This document shows positions 39,935-46,561 of a stretch of 47,813 nucleotides of DNA, piece by piece. The stretch is from IMG/VR virus record IMGVR_UViG_3300044530_001678, positions 1 to 47,813 of that record; one strand, written 5' to 3'. A program made the translations under genes and the position numbers. Source of the stretch: a virus. Each line of letters starts with the position of its first letter. Positions within the stretch are counted from its first letter, which is position 1. The notes beneath the pieces were generated by a model. It saw nothing but the letters and a program-made list of their open reading frames with translations, searched no databases and was not told the origin of the DNA.

Positions 39935-40144
39935 TTAATTTATTTTTACTTCTTTTTTAACACCTTTAAACTTAACAATAAATTTTTGCATTTCATTCCA
40001 AGTATTACAATTAAATATGGTTTCATTATTCCCACCAAGTGTTACCAAGTGCCAATCTCCACCACCATTTCCCGTAAAGTTATCAGCAATAATACACTTT
40101 TCTTCGTGTCCATGATAATCTATTGTATAAACTTCTATTTTCAT
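39935..40144 (-). CDS. Hypothetical protein, 69 aa
   Basis: MKIEVYTIDYHGHEEKCIIA is a beta start, followed by a Gly-rich turn (NFTGNGGGDWHLVTLGG) and a helix (NTWNEMQKFIVKF). The compact alpha/beta pattern gives no known family. Confidence 0.7.
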   Translation of the reverse strand: MKIEVYTIDYHGHEEKCIIADNFTGNGGGDWHLVTLGGNNETIFNCNTWNEMQKFIVKFKGVKKEVKIN

Positions 40145-40172
40145 AACTTATATTGTTTTAATTAGTATATAA

Positions 40173-40203
40173 CAAAGATAAGGAATACTTTTCAATATTC
40201 CAA
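40173..40203 (-). promoter_or_regulatory. Promoter with spacer hairpin
   Basis: TATCTTTG (40173-40180) and TTG (40201-40203). The spacer holds GGAATA/TATTCC on the minus strand around TTGAAAAG. Confidence 0.7.
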
Positions 40204-40220
40204 ATCTTTTGTAATTATTT

Positions 40221-40880
40221 TTATTGTGCCAACTCAACAAGTTTTTGTTGTGTAGGTTTATGACTTTGTATCAATTCGTCCAATGTCATAAATGTTTTAC
40301 AATTTTCTTTATCTCTATGTAACCATTCGTTGGTATTATAAGTCAAACCAACAATTTTGTATGCTTGCACTACTTTACCACTTTCAAGTGTTACTTTAAC
40401 AATTTCACGTTTAAAATCAACATAGATTTTGTGGTATTGTTTGTTGTTAAAATAATCAAAGCGACTATCACCACTACTATATTTTTTTGTTTTGCTGACA
40501 AAAAATAATTGGGTTTCCCAACCTTTATGTTCACCCAATGGTTGTTCTTTTGTTCGTTCCAACATTTTATCCAACGTGTGTTGGTCTTGCTCACTATTAG
40601 GGTATCTATACCCCAACTCAACATTTACCACTTTACCAAATTCTTTTTCAAACTCTTTAATGTCACTCTTAAATTGCGTCACAAAAACTTTCATCATTGT
40701 AAGATTGTGTTTCGCAATAGTTTCTTTGAATCTGTCTTCTTCTTTTAGACACTCATTAATAGTATCAAAACTAAAACGTGATGTCCCATTAGTTGGTTTA
40801 GGGTTTATCCTTGTAAACTCACTAATTAAACTATTTACTAAACCTTGTTGTAAACTTGTTAATTGTTCAAACTTTTCCAT
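40221..40880 (-). CDS. Hypothetical protein, 219 aa
   Basis: This is a charged soluble protein with no recognised domain. The C-terminal half (KIYVDFKREIVKVTLESGKV) is beta-rich, and the N-terminal half is helical (FEQLTSLQQGLVNSLISEF). The promoter is simple: TTG (40938-40940), 19 bases, TATCTTTG (40911-40918), divergent from RNA copy 7. Confidence 0.75.
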   Translation of the reverse strand: MEKFEQLTSLQQGLVNSLISEFTRINPKPTNGTSRFSFDTINECLKEEDRFKETIAKHNLTMMKVFVTQFKSDIKEFEKEFGKVVNVELGYRYPNSEQDQHTLDKMLERTKEQPLGEHKGWETQLFFVSKTKKYSSGDSRFDYFNNKQYHKIYVDFKREIVKVTLESGKVVQAYKIVGLTYNTNEWLHRDKENCKTFMTLDELIQSHKPTQQKLVELAQ

Positions 40881-41020
40881 TGTGTTTTATTTTAATTGAT
40901 TAATACCCTACAAAGATAAACATTATTTTTAATTCTGCAACTATTTTGTAATAAAATAAAAATAAAATTATTTTCACTTTTTGCTTGCATATGTCAAATA
41001 TTATTGCAATCTTTGTATTG

Positions 41021-41100
41021 TACAATTAAGGTACGTGCTGCGAGAGTAGAAGAGTAGACTCCGACACGTCTATACGTGAACGGCAACCAACCATAAAAAA
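41021..41100 (+). ncRNA. Structured RNA element, copy 7
   Basis: The -7 box reads AATCTTTG (41008-41015) behind a TTG at 40985-40987. The RNA has GTACGTG, P2 CTGC-GAGA-GTAG, GAGTAGACTCC, GACACGTC, TATACGTGAAC and GGCAACCA. It runs into the convergent terminator of the 91-residue gene. Confidence 0.85.
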
Positions 41101-41123
41101 AAGGTGACACTACTGCCACCCTT
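41094..41123 (-). terminator. Intrinsic terminator of the 91-residue gene
   Basis: On the minus strand GGTGGC and GTCACC arms with one G-U pair close on AGTAGT and are followed by eight T. Confidence 0.85.
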
Positions 41124-41385
41124 GTTTAGTTATTTTAGGTTTACCATTAATTTTTTCCCACTTCTCAAACCATTCTCCCCATTCACCACGTCTGCTACGT
41201 GAAACAAAAACTGGGTCTTCACCAATATGATTATCCAAAATATAATCTTTTAATGCTTTCTTTAATTCAGTATAAGTATTGAATTTCTTTGTTGTGTATT
41301 CAGTTCTTACACCATATCTTTCTACTCTGTAATCGTGTAGACTTTCACTTGTCATATACGTTACTTGTGGTTTAAAATTTGCCAT
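41110..41385 (-). CDS. Hypothetical protein, 91 aa
   Basis: A small soluble protein with MANFKPQVTYMTSESLHDYR and a positively charged loop (SRSRRGEWGEWFEKWEK). The promoter is TTG (41438-41440), 20 bases, TATCTTTG (41410-41417), without spacer hairpin. No family is recognised. Confidence 0.7.
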   Translation of the reverse strand: MANFKPQVTYMTSESLHDYRVERYGVRTEYTTKKFNTYTELKKALKDYILDNHIGEDPVFVSRSRRGEWGEWFEKWEKINGKPKITKQGWQ

Positions 41386-41441
41386 TGTGTTTTATTTAAT
41401 TTGTTTTAACAAAGATAATACTTACATTTGACAATTCCAAA

Positions 41442-41909
41442 TTATAATGGAAATATTTTTGCACTTTTAAATTTATACAAAGGTGTGCCAATCGTTTCAA
41501 GTATGTCTATTTTATTTGTAAATCTTTCGTTCATACAATCGGCAACAATATAAATTCCGTCTTTATCACCACAACCAACCAATTTAACTTTTTGCTTATA
41601 GTCAAACTTACCACCCCAACGTTTTAATAAATCTCTGCTCATTGCTATAAACTTTTGTTCACTTGCTTTAAATGGATTAATTTTTAACATACTTGCTGTC
41701 GTGTATGGGTCACTATCACATTGTCCTTCAACTGCGTTATACATAGTTACCATTACTTTGGTATGTTTAACTTTTTTCTTTTTAGGTGCTTTTGGCTTGA
41801 TTGTAGCCACTTTCGTATAGTGTGTAGTAATAGTAGTTGTCTTCAATAAATAAACGCAACCAAAGACAATTAAACTTGATACTAATACTTCTTTGAATTT
41901 ATACTTCAT
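41442..41909 (-). CDS. Membrane-anchored 3D-domain protein, 155 aa
   Basis: A single N-terminal membrane segment (EVLVSSLIVFGCVYLLK) precedes a Lys/Pro linker and a domain matching the 3D (Asp-Asp-Asp) double-psi barrel: MVTMYNAVEGQCDSDPYTTA, VADCMNERFTNKIDI. Related domains occur in cell-wall hydrolases such as MltA. An envelope-acting lytic or modifying role is likely but unproven. A TATATTTG box lies at 41934-41941. Confidence 0.75.
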   Translation of the reverse strand: MKYKFKEVLVSSLIVFGCVYLLKTTTITTHYTKVATIKPKAPKKKKVKHTKVMVTMYNAVEGQCDSDPYTTASMLKINPFKASEQKFIAMSRDLLKRWGGKFDYKQKVKLVGCGDKDGIYIVADCMNERFTNKIDILETIGTPLYKFKSAKIFPL

Positions 41910-42011
41910 TGCTTGTTAATTTAGATTGTTTTGCAAATATAAGAAAAACTTTTTAAATAAAAAAATTTATTTTACTTGTTTTTTAAAAATATTATTACAA
42001 TCTTTGTATTG

Positions 42012-42075
42012 TCGGTGGACGTGCTACAAGAGTAGAAGAGTAGACTCCGTCACGCCCATATGCGAACGTTATGAA
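42012..42075 (+). ncRNA. Structured RNA element, copy 8
   Basis: The promoter is TTG (41976-41978), 20 bases, AATCTTTG (41999-42006). P1 GGACGTG pairs with CACGCCC apart from one A-C mismatch. P2 is CTAC-AAGA-GTAG. GAGTAGACTCC is intact. The downstream partner is changed to ATGCGAAC. Confidence 0.8.
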
Positions 42076-42540
42076 ATTATTTAGAATGAATATAAATAAC
42101 AAAATTATTTTGTTATGTGAAAAATAATGATTACTTTTGTCCCTTGAATAATTATGGGTGTGACTACTCATATGAATAGTCACGCCATAACTATAAACAA
42201 CAAACAAACAAGAGAGTGTTTAAGGTACAACACACAACCGATAATACTTTATAATATAGTGGTGCTATCCCACCCAAGATAGCACACTCGCATACTCATT
42301 GGCAACCAAGGTAATTACTCCCCAATCTGCGATAAGTTAATAGTTAGACTATTCACTATATATATGTTTTTTTGGTTATGCTCGGAAACTTAATCCACTA
42401 CACCATATACCTACCAAAAACTTTCTTTCTTATTACAAATGTATGAATTATTTTTTAAACTTCCAAATAATTCTTAAACTTTTTTTAAACTTTTTTTTCA
42501 TCACCCCAACACACACCACACACCCCCATACACCACACGA
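42076..42540 (+). other. Non-coding stretch with three strong hairpins
   Basis: No gene is supported in these 465 bases. The hairpins are ATAACAAAA/TTTTGTTAT (42096-42116), TTATGG with GTGACTA/TAGTCAC and CCATAA (42152-42190), and GTGCTATC/GATAGCAC (42262-42285). GGCAACCA recurs at 42301. A further imperfect stem TTTTTGGT/ACCAAAAA spans 42367-42421. Confidence 0.55.
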
Positions 42541-42556
42541 GTACAGATTTCTGTAC
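42541..42556. repeat. GTACAGAAAT-type palindrome, copy 3 of 3
   Basis: GTACAGATTTCTGTAC, the reverse complement of the 32649 copy plus a perfect match at its end, lies beyond the 3' end of the 92-residue minus-strand gene. Confidence 0.55.
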
Positions 42557-42562
42557 AAGGTA

Positions 42563-42841
42563 TTACTTGATAGGTGCTAACACATCTATTTGAGTGTCAT
42601 CAAACGTATCACTAGCATTTAATGATAGTTTATACACACCATTTGTTTTTGGGTGCAACCTATGTCTAACTTCGTGGATAATTTTATCCTTATGTTTATA
42701 ACTACCCATATATTGCCACTCTTCACCTCCATTCAATGCAACCATTGGTTCATCAATATTCTCATTGATTGGATGATTAGCAACAAAGTTCCATATGTAA
42801 TCCCATTCAGTTGAATTGTGTTTTATGTTTAAAAATTCCAT
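42563..42841 (-). CDS. Conserved phage hypothetical protein, 92 aa
   Basis: The segment GEEWQYMGSYKHKDKIIHEV followed by RHRLHPKTNGVYKL is a pattern I recall from other Bacteroidota phage proteins with no known role. The ATG is only a few bases after the -7 box TACATTTG (42846-42853), so the mRNA may be leaderless. Confidence 0.7.
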   Translation of the reverse strand: MEFLNIKHNSTEWDYIWNFVANHPINENIDEPMVALNGGEEWQYMGSYKHKDKIIHEVRHRLHPKTNGVYKLSLNASDTFDDTQIDVLAPIK

Positions 42842-42845
42842 ATAA

Positions 42846-42876
42846 CAAATGTATGCAATTAAAATGAGAAATGCAA
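42846..42876 (-). promoter_or_regulatory. Promoter abutting the start codon
   Basis: TTG (42874-42876), 20 bases, TACATTTG (42846-42853). The ATG at 42841 leaves room for at most a very short leader. Confidence 0.65.
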
Positions 42877-43197
42877 ATGTTTATTAATAAAACTTTCAAT
42901 ATTTTTTCCTTGTACTGCGTCCAAAAATTCATCATCACTAGTATCCAATGTCATAAGTATACCATCTGCTTGTTTTGGGTAACCACTATTAAATGGTTCA
43001 ATACCTTTGCTACTCACATCGTAATTAGATAAAATAGGAATTGAACTAAACCCCACATACCTTGTTTCAATTTCATCGGGCAAACATTTATATGCGTCTG
43101 CCAATAACCATTTAACTTCTTCAACTCTATCTAATTCCATATCTGCACTTTGTTGTGCTATAACATTATCGTTATAAATAAATTGTACTAATTTCAT
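42859..43197 (-). CDS. Hypothetical protein, 112 aa
   Basis: MKLVQFIYNDNVIAQQSADM begins a mixed alpha/beta protein with a helical, His/Phe-rich end (GKNIESFINKHLHFSF). Its start overlaps the stop of the 77-residue gene by 4 bases, so it is translationally coupled. No family is recognised. Confidence 0.7.
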   Translation of the reverse strand: MKLVQFIYNDNVIAQQSADMELDRVEEVKWLLADAYKCLPDEIETRYVGFSSIPILSNYDVSSKGIEPFNSGYPKQADGILMTLDTSDDEFLDAVQGKNIESFINKHLHFSF

Positions 43198-43427
43198 TCC
43201 CTTGCTAATTTAACATCAATTTCTAAATCAGTTCTGCCACTTCCATAACGTGGTTCAACTTTACCATTTCTTCTCCATACAACCACAATATAACCATTGT
43301 GTAAATTTGGTTTACCACAAATAGGGTCTTGTACCAATCCAACATATAGATTATCTCTTTCTTTGTACCTTAAATCTTTTATTGGATAACCACCCAACGT
43401 TTGTGTTATTTTATCTATATTTTTCAT
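43194..43427 (-). CDS. Hypothetical protein, 77 aa
   Basis: A small basic beta-rich protein (GGYPIKDLRYKERDNLYVGL, HNGYIVVVWRRNGKVEPRYG). It sits between two coupled genes in a three-gene operon (43671 to 42859). I know no function for it. Confidence 0.7.
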   Translation of the reverse strand: MKNIDKITQTLGGYPIKDLRYKERDNLYVGLVQDPICGKPNLHNGYIVVVWRRNGKVEPRYGSGRTDLEIDVKLARE

Positions 43428-43428
43428 A

Positions 43429-43671
43429 TTAATAAGTTGCTATAAATAAACAAATTTCTTTTACAAATATTAAATTACATTTTAATAAATCAAAGACAAT
43501 ACGTTCAGCGTTTATTGCATCTATCAAATCTTTTTTATTCATTGATAAATAAAAATAACTTGCTTCTGCTTCATCTATTTTATCAACACTTTCTGCAAAA
43601 GTATCAGTTGATAAAATATTGGTATCTAACATTCTGTTAAATTCTTCAAGTGTCCATTCTTTAAATTCCAT
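43429..43671 (-). CDS. Hypothetical protein, 80 aa
   Basis: MEFKEWTLEEFNRMLDTNIL is a helical start and the last 25 residues are hydrophobic (FDLLKCNLIFVKEICLFIATY), possibly membrane-associated. The promoter is TTG (43725-43727), 20 bases, TATCTTTG (43697-43704). Confidence 0.65.
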   Translation of the reverse strand: MEFKEWTLEEFNRMLDTNILSTDTFAESVDKIDEAEASYFYLSMNKKDLIDAINAERIVFDLLKCNLIFVKEICLFIATY

Positions 43672-43733
43672 AATTTCTAGTGTTTATTTGTTTCTTCAAA
43701 GATAAGTAATTTATTTCAATATTCCAAACAAAA

Positions 43734-43757
43734 AAGGGTAAAATTAATTTTACCCTT
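43734..43757 (-). terminator. Intrinsic terminator of the 220-residue gene
   Basis: AAGGGTAAAATT and AATTTTACCCTT form a perfect palindromic stem with a minus-strand T-run, just before the next -33 box. Confidence 0.85.
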
Positions 43758-43765
43758 ATTTTATT

Positions 43766-44428
43766 TTATCTTTCCATTAGGTCAAATACTAATTCAGTAA
43801 AGCCTTTTGGTATTTCTGCTTTTTTTGAAACAACACTTATTTTATCTCTCGCCCAAACTCCAATTAACTCAACGTTGCCTTGTTTCTTTTCGGTGCTAAC
43901 AAAAAAGTCACCACCACCTCTGCCGTTGCCCTCACAAGTCAATAATGGTAAAGGGTGTATTTTCCATCCGTCACTATCTTTTGGTGTTTTGGTTTTATTA
44001 ACAAATTCTTTTTTGTCGTGGTTCACCAAATACTTTGCCGTCAAAGGTGCAACCCCTTTGTAATCGTGTTCATATTTGCTTTTAACACTTTCAGTATGTG
44101 TAATTCTACCGATAGTATCAGATAAACTATATAAGTTCACACCTTTTTCTTTCAATACTTTGCTATTCCAATACTCACTTTCTTCGTCTGCTAATAATTT
44201 TATTTCAGCATTTGAAAGTGTTGTTGGGTCTTCCTCGTCTGCATAGTCGCCAGCCCAAACAAGTTTTTGTGGTGCAACCATAAGTTGTCGTTCAACAAAT
44301 CTTACCATTGGATTTTTCTCCCAAGAATGTTCCATTAATTTTGCACCACTTCCAAAGTCGTAAGATGATACACTTGCTATTGGTTTTTGGTTCTCTGCCA
44401 AAAATACTGCTTTGTAATACTGTCCCAT
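43766..44428 (-). CDS. Conserved phage hypothetical protein (MGQYYKAV family), 220 aa
   Basis: The signature is clear: MGQYYKAVFLAENQKP, then KLMEHSWEKNP, VWAGDYADEED, KYLVNHDKKEFV, HPLPLLTCEGNGRGGGDFF and IGVWARD. I recall this family from many phages and some bacteria, always without assigned function. The gene has its own hairpin-type promoter at 44454. Confidence 0.85.
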   Translation of the reverse strand: MGQYYKAVFLAENQKPIASVSSYDFGSGAKLMEHSWEKNPMVRFVERQLMVAPQKLVWAGDYADEEDPTTLSNAEIKLLADEESEYWNSKVLKEKGVNLYSLSDTIGRITHTESVKSKYEHDYKGVAPLTAKYLVNHDKKEFVNKTKTPKDSDGWKIHPLPLLTCEGNGRGGGDFFVSTEKKQGNVELIGVWARDKISVVSKKAEIPKGFTELVFDLMER

Positions 44429-44453
44429 AATATATTGTTTTTATTTGTTTATG

Positions 44454-44484
44454 TAAAGATAAGTAAATTATTTCAATCTACCAA
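44454..44484 (-). promoter_or_regulatory. Promoter with near-perfect spacer hairpin
   Basis: TATCTTTA (44454-44461) and TTG (44482-44484). GTAAATT and AATCTAC can pair at 6 of 7 positions in the spacer around ATTTC. Confidence 0.65.
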
Positions 44485-44491
44485 ATTTATT

Positions 44492-44719
44492 TTAATCTTT
44501 TTTCAAAATAATTTCGTGTAGATAAACTTGTGCCTCACTTCCAAAATCATTGTATTGAATTAGAATAGGATACATACTAAAATCGTCATTATCAAATTCT
44601 TCATCAATGTCTTCAATGAAATTGATTGTGTAATCGTTTCCTTTGATTGGGTCGGGGTCATTCCAAACCAATTGCTTATTCTCTGACAATGCTTGTTTTA
44701 AATCTGCTAAACTTCTCAT
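44492..44719 (-). CDS. Hypothetical protein, 75 aa
   Basis: MRSLADLKQALSENKQLVWN, followed by an acidic beta part (NFIEDIDEEFDNDDFSMYPI) and QVYLHEIILKKD. It looks like a compact acidic protein of the sort abundant in phage early regions. No family is recognised. Confidence 0.7.
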   Translation of the reverse strand: MRSLADLKQALSENKQLVWNDPDPIKGNDYTINFIEDIDEEFDNDDFSMYPILIQYNDFGSEAQVYLHEIILKKD

Positions 44720-44744
44720 AATATATTGTTTTTATTTGTTTATG

Positions 44745-44775
44745 TAAAGATAAGTAATTTATTTCAAACTACCAA
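44745..44775 (-). promoter_or_regulatory. Promoter with near-perfect spacer hairpin
   Basis: TATCTTTA (44745-44752) and TTG (44773-44775). GTAATTT and AAACTAC pair at 6 of 7 positions around ATTTC; relative to 44454 both arms have changed together. Confidence 0.65.
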
Positions 44776-44781
44776 ATTTAT

Positions 44782-45057
44782 TTACAACATTTTTCTAACT
44801 TTTTCAAAATGTTTTTCTATTTGATTAACAAACTTAATAGCACTTTGCTTTGTTTTAGCATAAGCGAAAAACTGACAAAACTCGCTATCAAATTCAATGC
44901 CTTTACAATTTATCTTTTCTTGTATAAACTCTTCAAAGTCATAAGCACTCTCAAACTCTTTTATAGTCATGCTTTTTTTAGGGTTGCCCGTAATGGTAAT
45001 GTCATCACCATTATCATAAACTTTCATTCCAATTGGGGATATATAAATTGCTTCCAT
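44782..45057 (-). CDS. Hypothetical protein, 91 aa
   Basis: MEAIYISPIGMKVYDNGDDI has a beta start; the end is a Lys-rich helix (KQSAIKFVNQIEKHFEKVRKM). It is expressed from a hairpin-type promoter at 45082. I recognise no family. Confidence 0.7.
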   Translation of the reverse strand: MEAIYISPIGMKVYDNGDDITITGNPKKSMTIKEFESAYDFEEFIQEKINCKGIEFDSEFCQFFAYAKTKQSAIKFVNQIEKHFEKVRKML

Positions 45058-45081
45058 TTGTTTTTGTTTTATTTGTTTCAG

Positions 45082-45112
45082 TAAAGATAAGGATAAGTTT
45101 TCACTTATCCAA
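45082..45112 (-). promoter_or_regulatory. Promoter with spacer hairpin
   Basis: TATCTTTA (45082-45089) and TTG (45110-45112). The spacer holds GGATAAGT-GAAA-ACTTATCC, identical to the one at 35741. Confidence 0.8.
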
Positions 45113-45128
45113 ATCTTTTTTAATTATT

Positions 45129-45428
45129 TTACCAAAATAATTGTTTATTCATATCACTTTTAGTTTCGCACCACTCCAGTATTTGCTCTGCATAATAGTG
45201 TGTAGTCAAGTCGCTTAAAAAGTTATACATATCTCTATAAGGATTGCTAAACTTTGTACTAAACTCTCTGCGTGTCCATTCTTTTGCGTTGGATTGGTCA
45301 CTACCTTTGTTGCTACCTTTTGAGTAGTCCCACTCTTTACCAATAATGGTAATTTTAGTTTTTGTTGCGTTCACGGTAATTATACCCCCTTTGCAATACT
45401 CTCCAATTTTAAATGTTCTTGTTGCCAT
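45129..45428 (-). CDS. Conserved phage hypothetical protein, 99 aa
   Basis: The pattern FKIGEYCKGGIITVNATK, IGKEWDYSKGSNKGSDQSNA and LTTHYYAEQILEWCE is one I recall from other phages, with unknown role. The GEY..GGII start and the WD.S.GS..GS motif are the recognisable parts. Confidence 0.75.
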   Translation of the reverse strand: MATRTFKIGEYCKGGIITVNATKTKITIIGKEWDYSKGSNKGSDQSNAKEWTRREFSTKFSNPYRDMYNFLSDLTTHYYAEQILEWCETKSDMNKQLFW

Positions 45429-45457
45429 TGTTTTGTTGTTTTATTGATTAATAATAG

Positions 45458-45505
45458 TAAAGATAATATAAAAGAATAACACTACCAAATTTTGATAGTG
45501 TTATT
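45458..45505 (-). promoter_or_regulatory. Fused terminator-promoter hairpin before the 99-residue gene
   Basis: AATAACACTA and TAGTGTTATT form a 10-bp stem (45475-45505) whose loop holds the -33 TTTGG; TATCTTTA follows at 45458-45465 after a 20-base spacer. Confidence 0.75.
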
Positions 45506-45516
45506 TTTAAATTATT

Positions 45517-45849
45517 TTATTTAAATAATTGTTCCAACATTTTTTGTCCTTCAAGTTTCTTTGTTATTTCACTTGCTGTCATCAAATGTGCATAAGGGAA
45601 TTCATATGCGTCATCTAATGGTATGTGGATAAGTTTCATTGGTCGCATACTTAATACCATATACTCTGCGTATCCGTCTGCTACTGCAAATCTAACGATT
45701 TCCCCAACGTTTTTACCTTTGTACCCCATATCTTTGATATGTTGTTTTAGGTCTGCAATGTATTGTTTGCTTTCCTCTGCATACTTCTGCATAGTACCAT
45801 TAATGTTAGGTACTTTAATTTCTTTCGGTGCTGAATAAATGTCTGCCAT
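45517..45849 (-). CDS. Conserved phage hypothetical protein, 110 aa
   Basis: The start is at 45849 (MADIYSAPKEIKVPNINGTM) because the earlier ATG at 45876 lies in the TATCTTTG box (45874-45881). The rest is helical (KQYIADLKQHIKDMGYKGKN). I recall ADIYSAP..I..P-type starts in Bacteroidota phage proteins without known function. The promoter is divergent from RNA copy 9. Confidence 0.7.
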   Translation of the reverse strand: MADIYSAPKEIKVPNINGTMQKYAEESKQYIADLKQHIKDMGYKGKNVGEIVRFAVADGYAEYMVLSMRPMKLIHIPLDDAYEFPYAHLMTASEITKKLEGQKMLEQLFK

Positions 45850-45951
45850 AACTTTTAATTTAATTTGTTTCAACAAAGATAATAAATCTTTTTTAAATAA
45901 AAAAACTTTTTTTGTTAGGATATTAATTTTTTTTATCTTACATTTGTAAGG

Positions 45952-46048
45952 TCAATCAGTTAGACGTGCCGTGGGAATGGAAGACTAGACTCCAACACGT
46001 CCATACATTGGCAACCATACCAAAAAAAATGAGTGGTATTGCTACCAC
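45952..46048 (+). ncRNA. Structured RNA element, copy 9
   Basis: The -7 box is TACATTTG (45939-45946), with no well-spaced TTG. P1 GACGTG/CACGTC is perfect. P2 is CCGT-GGGA-ATGG, as in copy 1 and fully compensated relative to the others. The core reads GACTAGACTCC. The downstream ACGTG is lost, GGCAACCA follows, and the RNA can end in the stem at 46029. Confidence 0.8.
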
Positions 46049-46050
46049 CC
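46021..46050 (-). terminator. Intrinsic terminator of the 68-residue gene
   Basis: On the minus strand GGGTGGTA and TACCACTC arms close on GCAA and are followed by eight T after one A. Confidence 0.85.
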
Positions 46051-46075
46051 ATTCTCCCATCAATCAAAACAAACA

Positions 46076-46282
46076 CTACTCGCAAATAGTTTCTTTATTA
46101 TTTTCGGGTGTTAACCCAACAAATAATGTAATGCTTTCTTCACCATCATCCCAAAGTTCCAAAAAGTTAAAATACATATCGGTGTCTTCGTCTTCGGGGT
46201 GTCCAATGTTGCCTAATAAATTTATTTCAGCGTCTTGGTTTTCAATTTTTTCTAATTGTTTAATTAAATCTTTTACTTTCAT
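46076..46282 (-). CDS. Conserved phage hypothetical protein, 68 aa
   Basis: MKVKDLIKQLEKIENQDAEI is a helix-strand start that I recall in many small phage proteins; the remainder is acidic and beta-rich. The promoter is TTG (46336-46338), 20 bases, TACATTTG (46308-46315). Confidence 0.7.
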   Translation of the reverse strand: MKVKDLIKQLEKIENQDAEINLLGNIGHPEDEDTDMYFNFLELWDDGEESITLFVGLTPENNKETICE

Positions 46283-46331
46283 AACTTGTATTGTTTAGTT
46301 GTTTCTACAAATGTACTATTCTTTTTTTAAT

Positions 46332-46535
46332 CTACCAAACGTTTTCGAAACTTTCTTTATAAATTTTTAATGCTCCACGATACTTTTCAAATAAGTCATC
46401 GTGCATACCCTCATTTGTTTTTTTAAGTTTTTCAAAGTATTGAGAAAGATTCAACTCACTTGGTTTTTTACTTTTGAATTTTAATGCTCTAATACCACTT
46501 TCTATTTTTCGTATACATAATTCTTCGATTCCCAT
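46332..46535 (-). CDS. Hypothetical helical protein, 67 aa
   Basis: The protein is helical and charged throughout (MGIEELCIRKIESGIRALKF, SQYFEKLKKTNEGMHDDLF). No promoter box was found in the 26 bases upstream, so it is probably read from the operon starting at 47148. Confidence 0.6.
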   Translation of the reverse strand: MGIEELCIRKIESGIRALKFKSKKPSELNLSQYFEKLKKTNEGMHDDLFEKYRGALKIYKESFENVW

Positions 46536-46561
46536 TTTGATTTAGTTTTATAGTTAATATT

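Noticed and set aside
42360-42430. tRNA on the minus strand (GGTGTAGTGG looks like a D-arm)
   Set aside because: No anticodon stem, T-arm or matching acceptor stem could be placed; the pairing that exists is a simple outer hairpin.
32060-46050. CRISPR array made of the nine repeats
   Set aside because: Copies are 0.6-4 kb apart, diverged, on both strands and each behind a promoter; there are no short regular spacers and no cas genes.
32060-46050. attC-like integron recombination sites
   Set aside because: No integrase in the window, and promoter boxes are attached to each copy, which attC sites do not need; mobility as promoter cassettes fits better.
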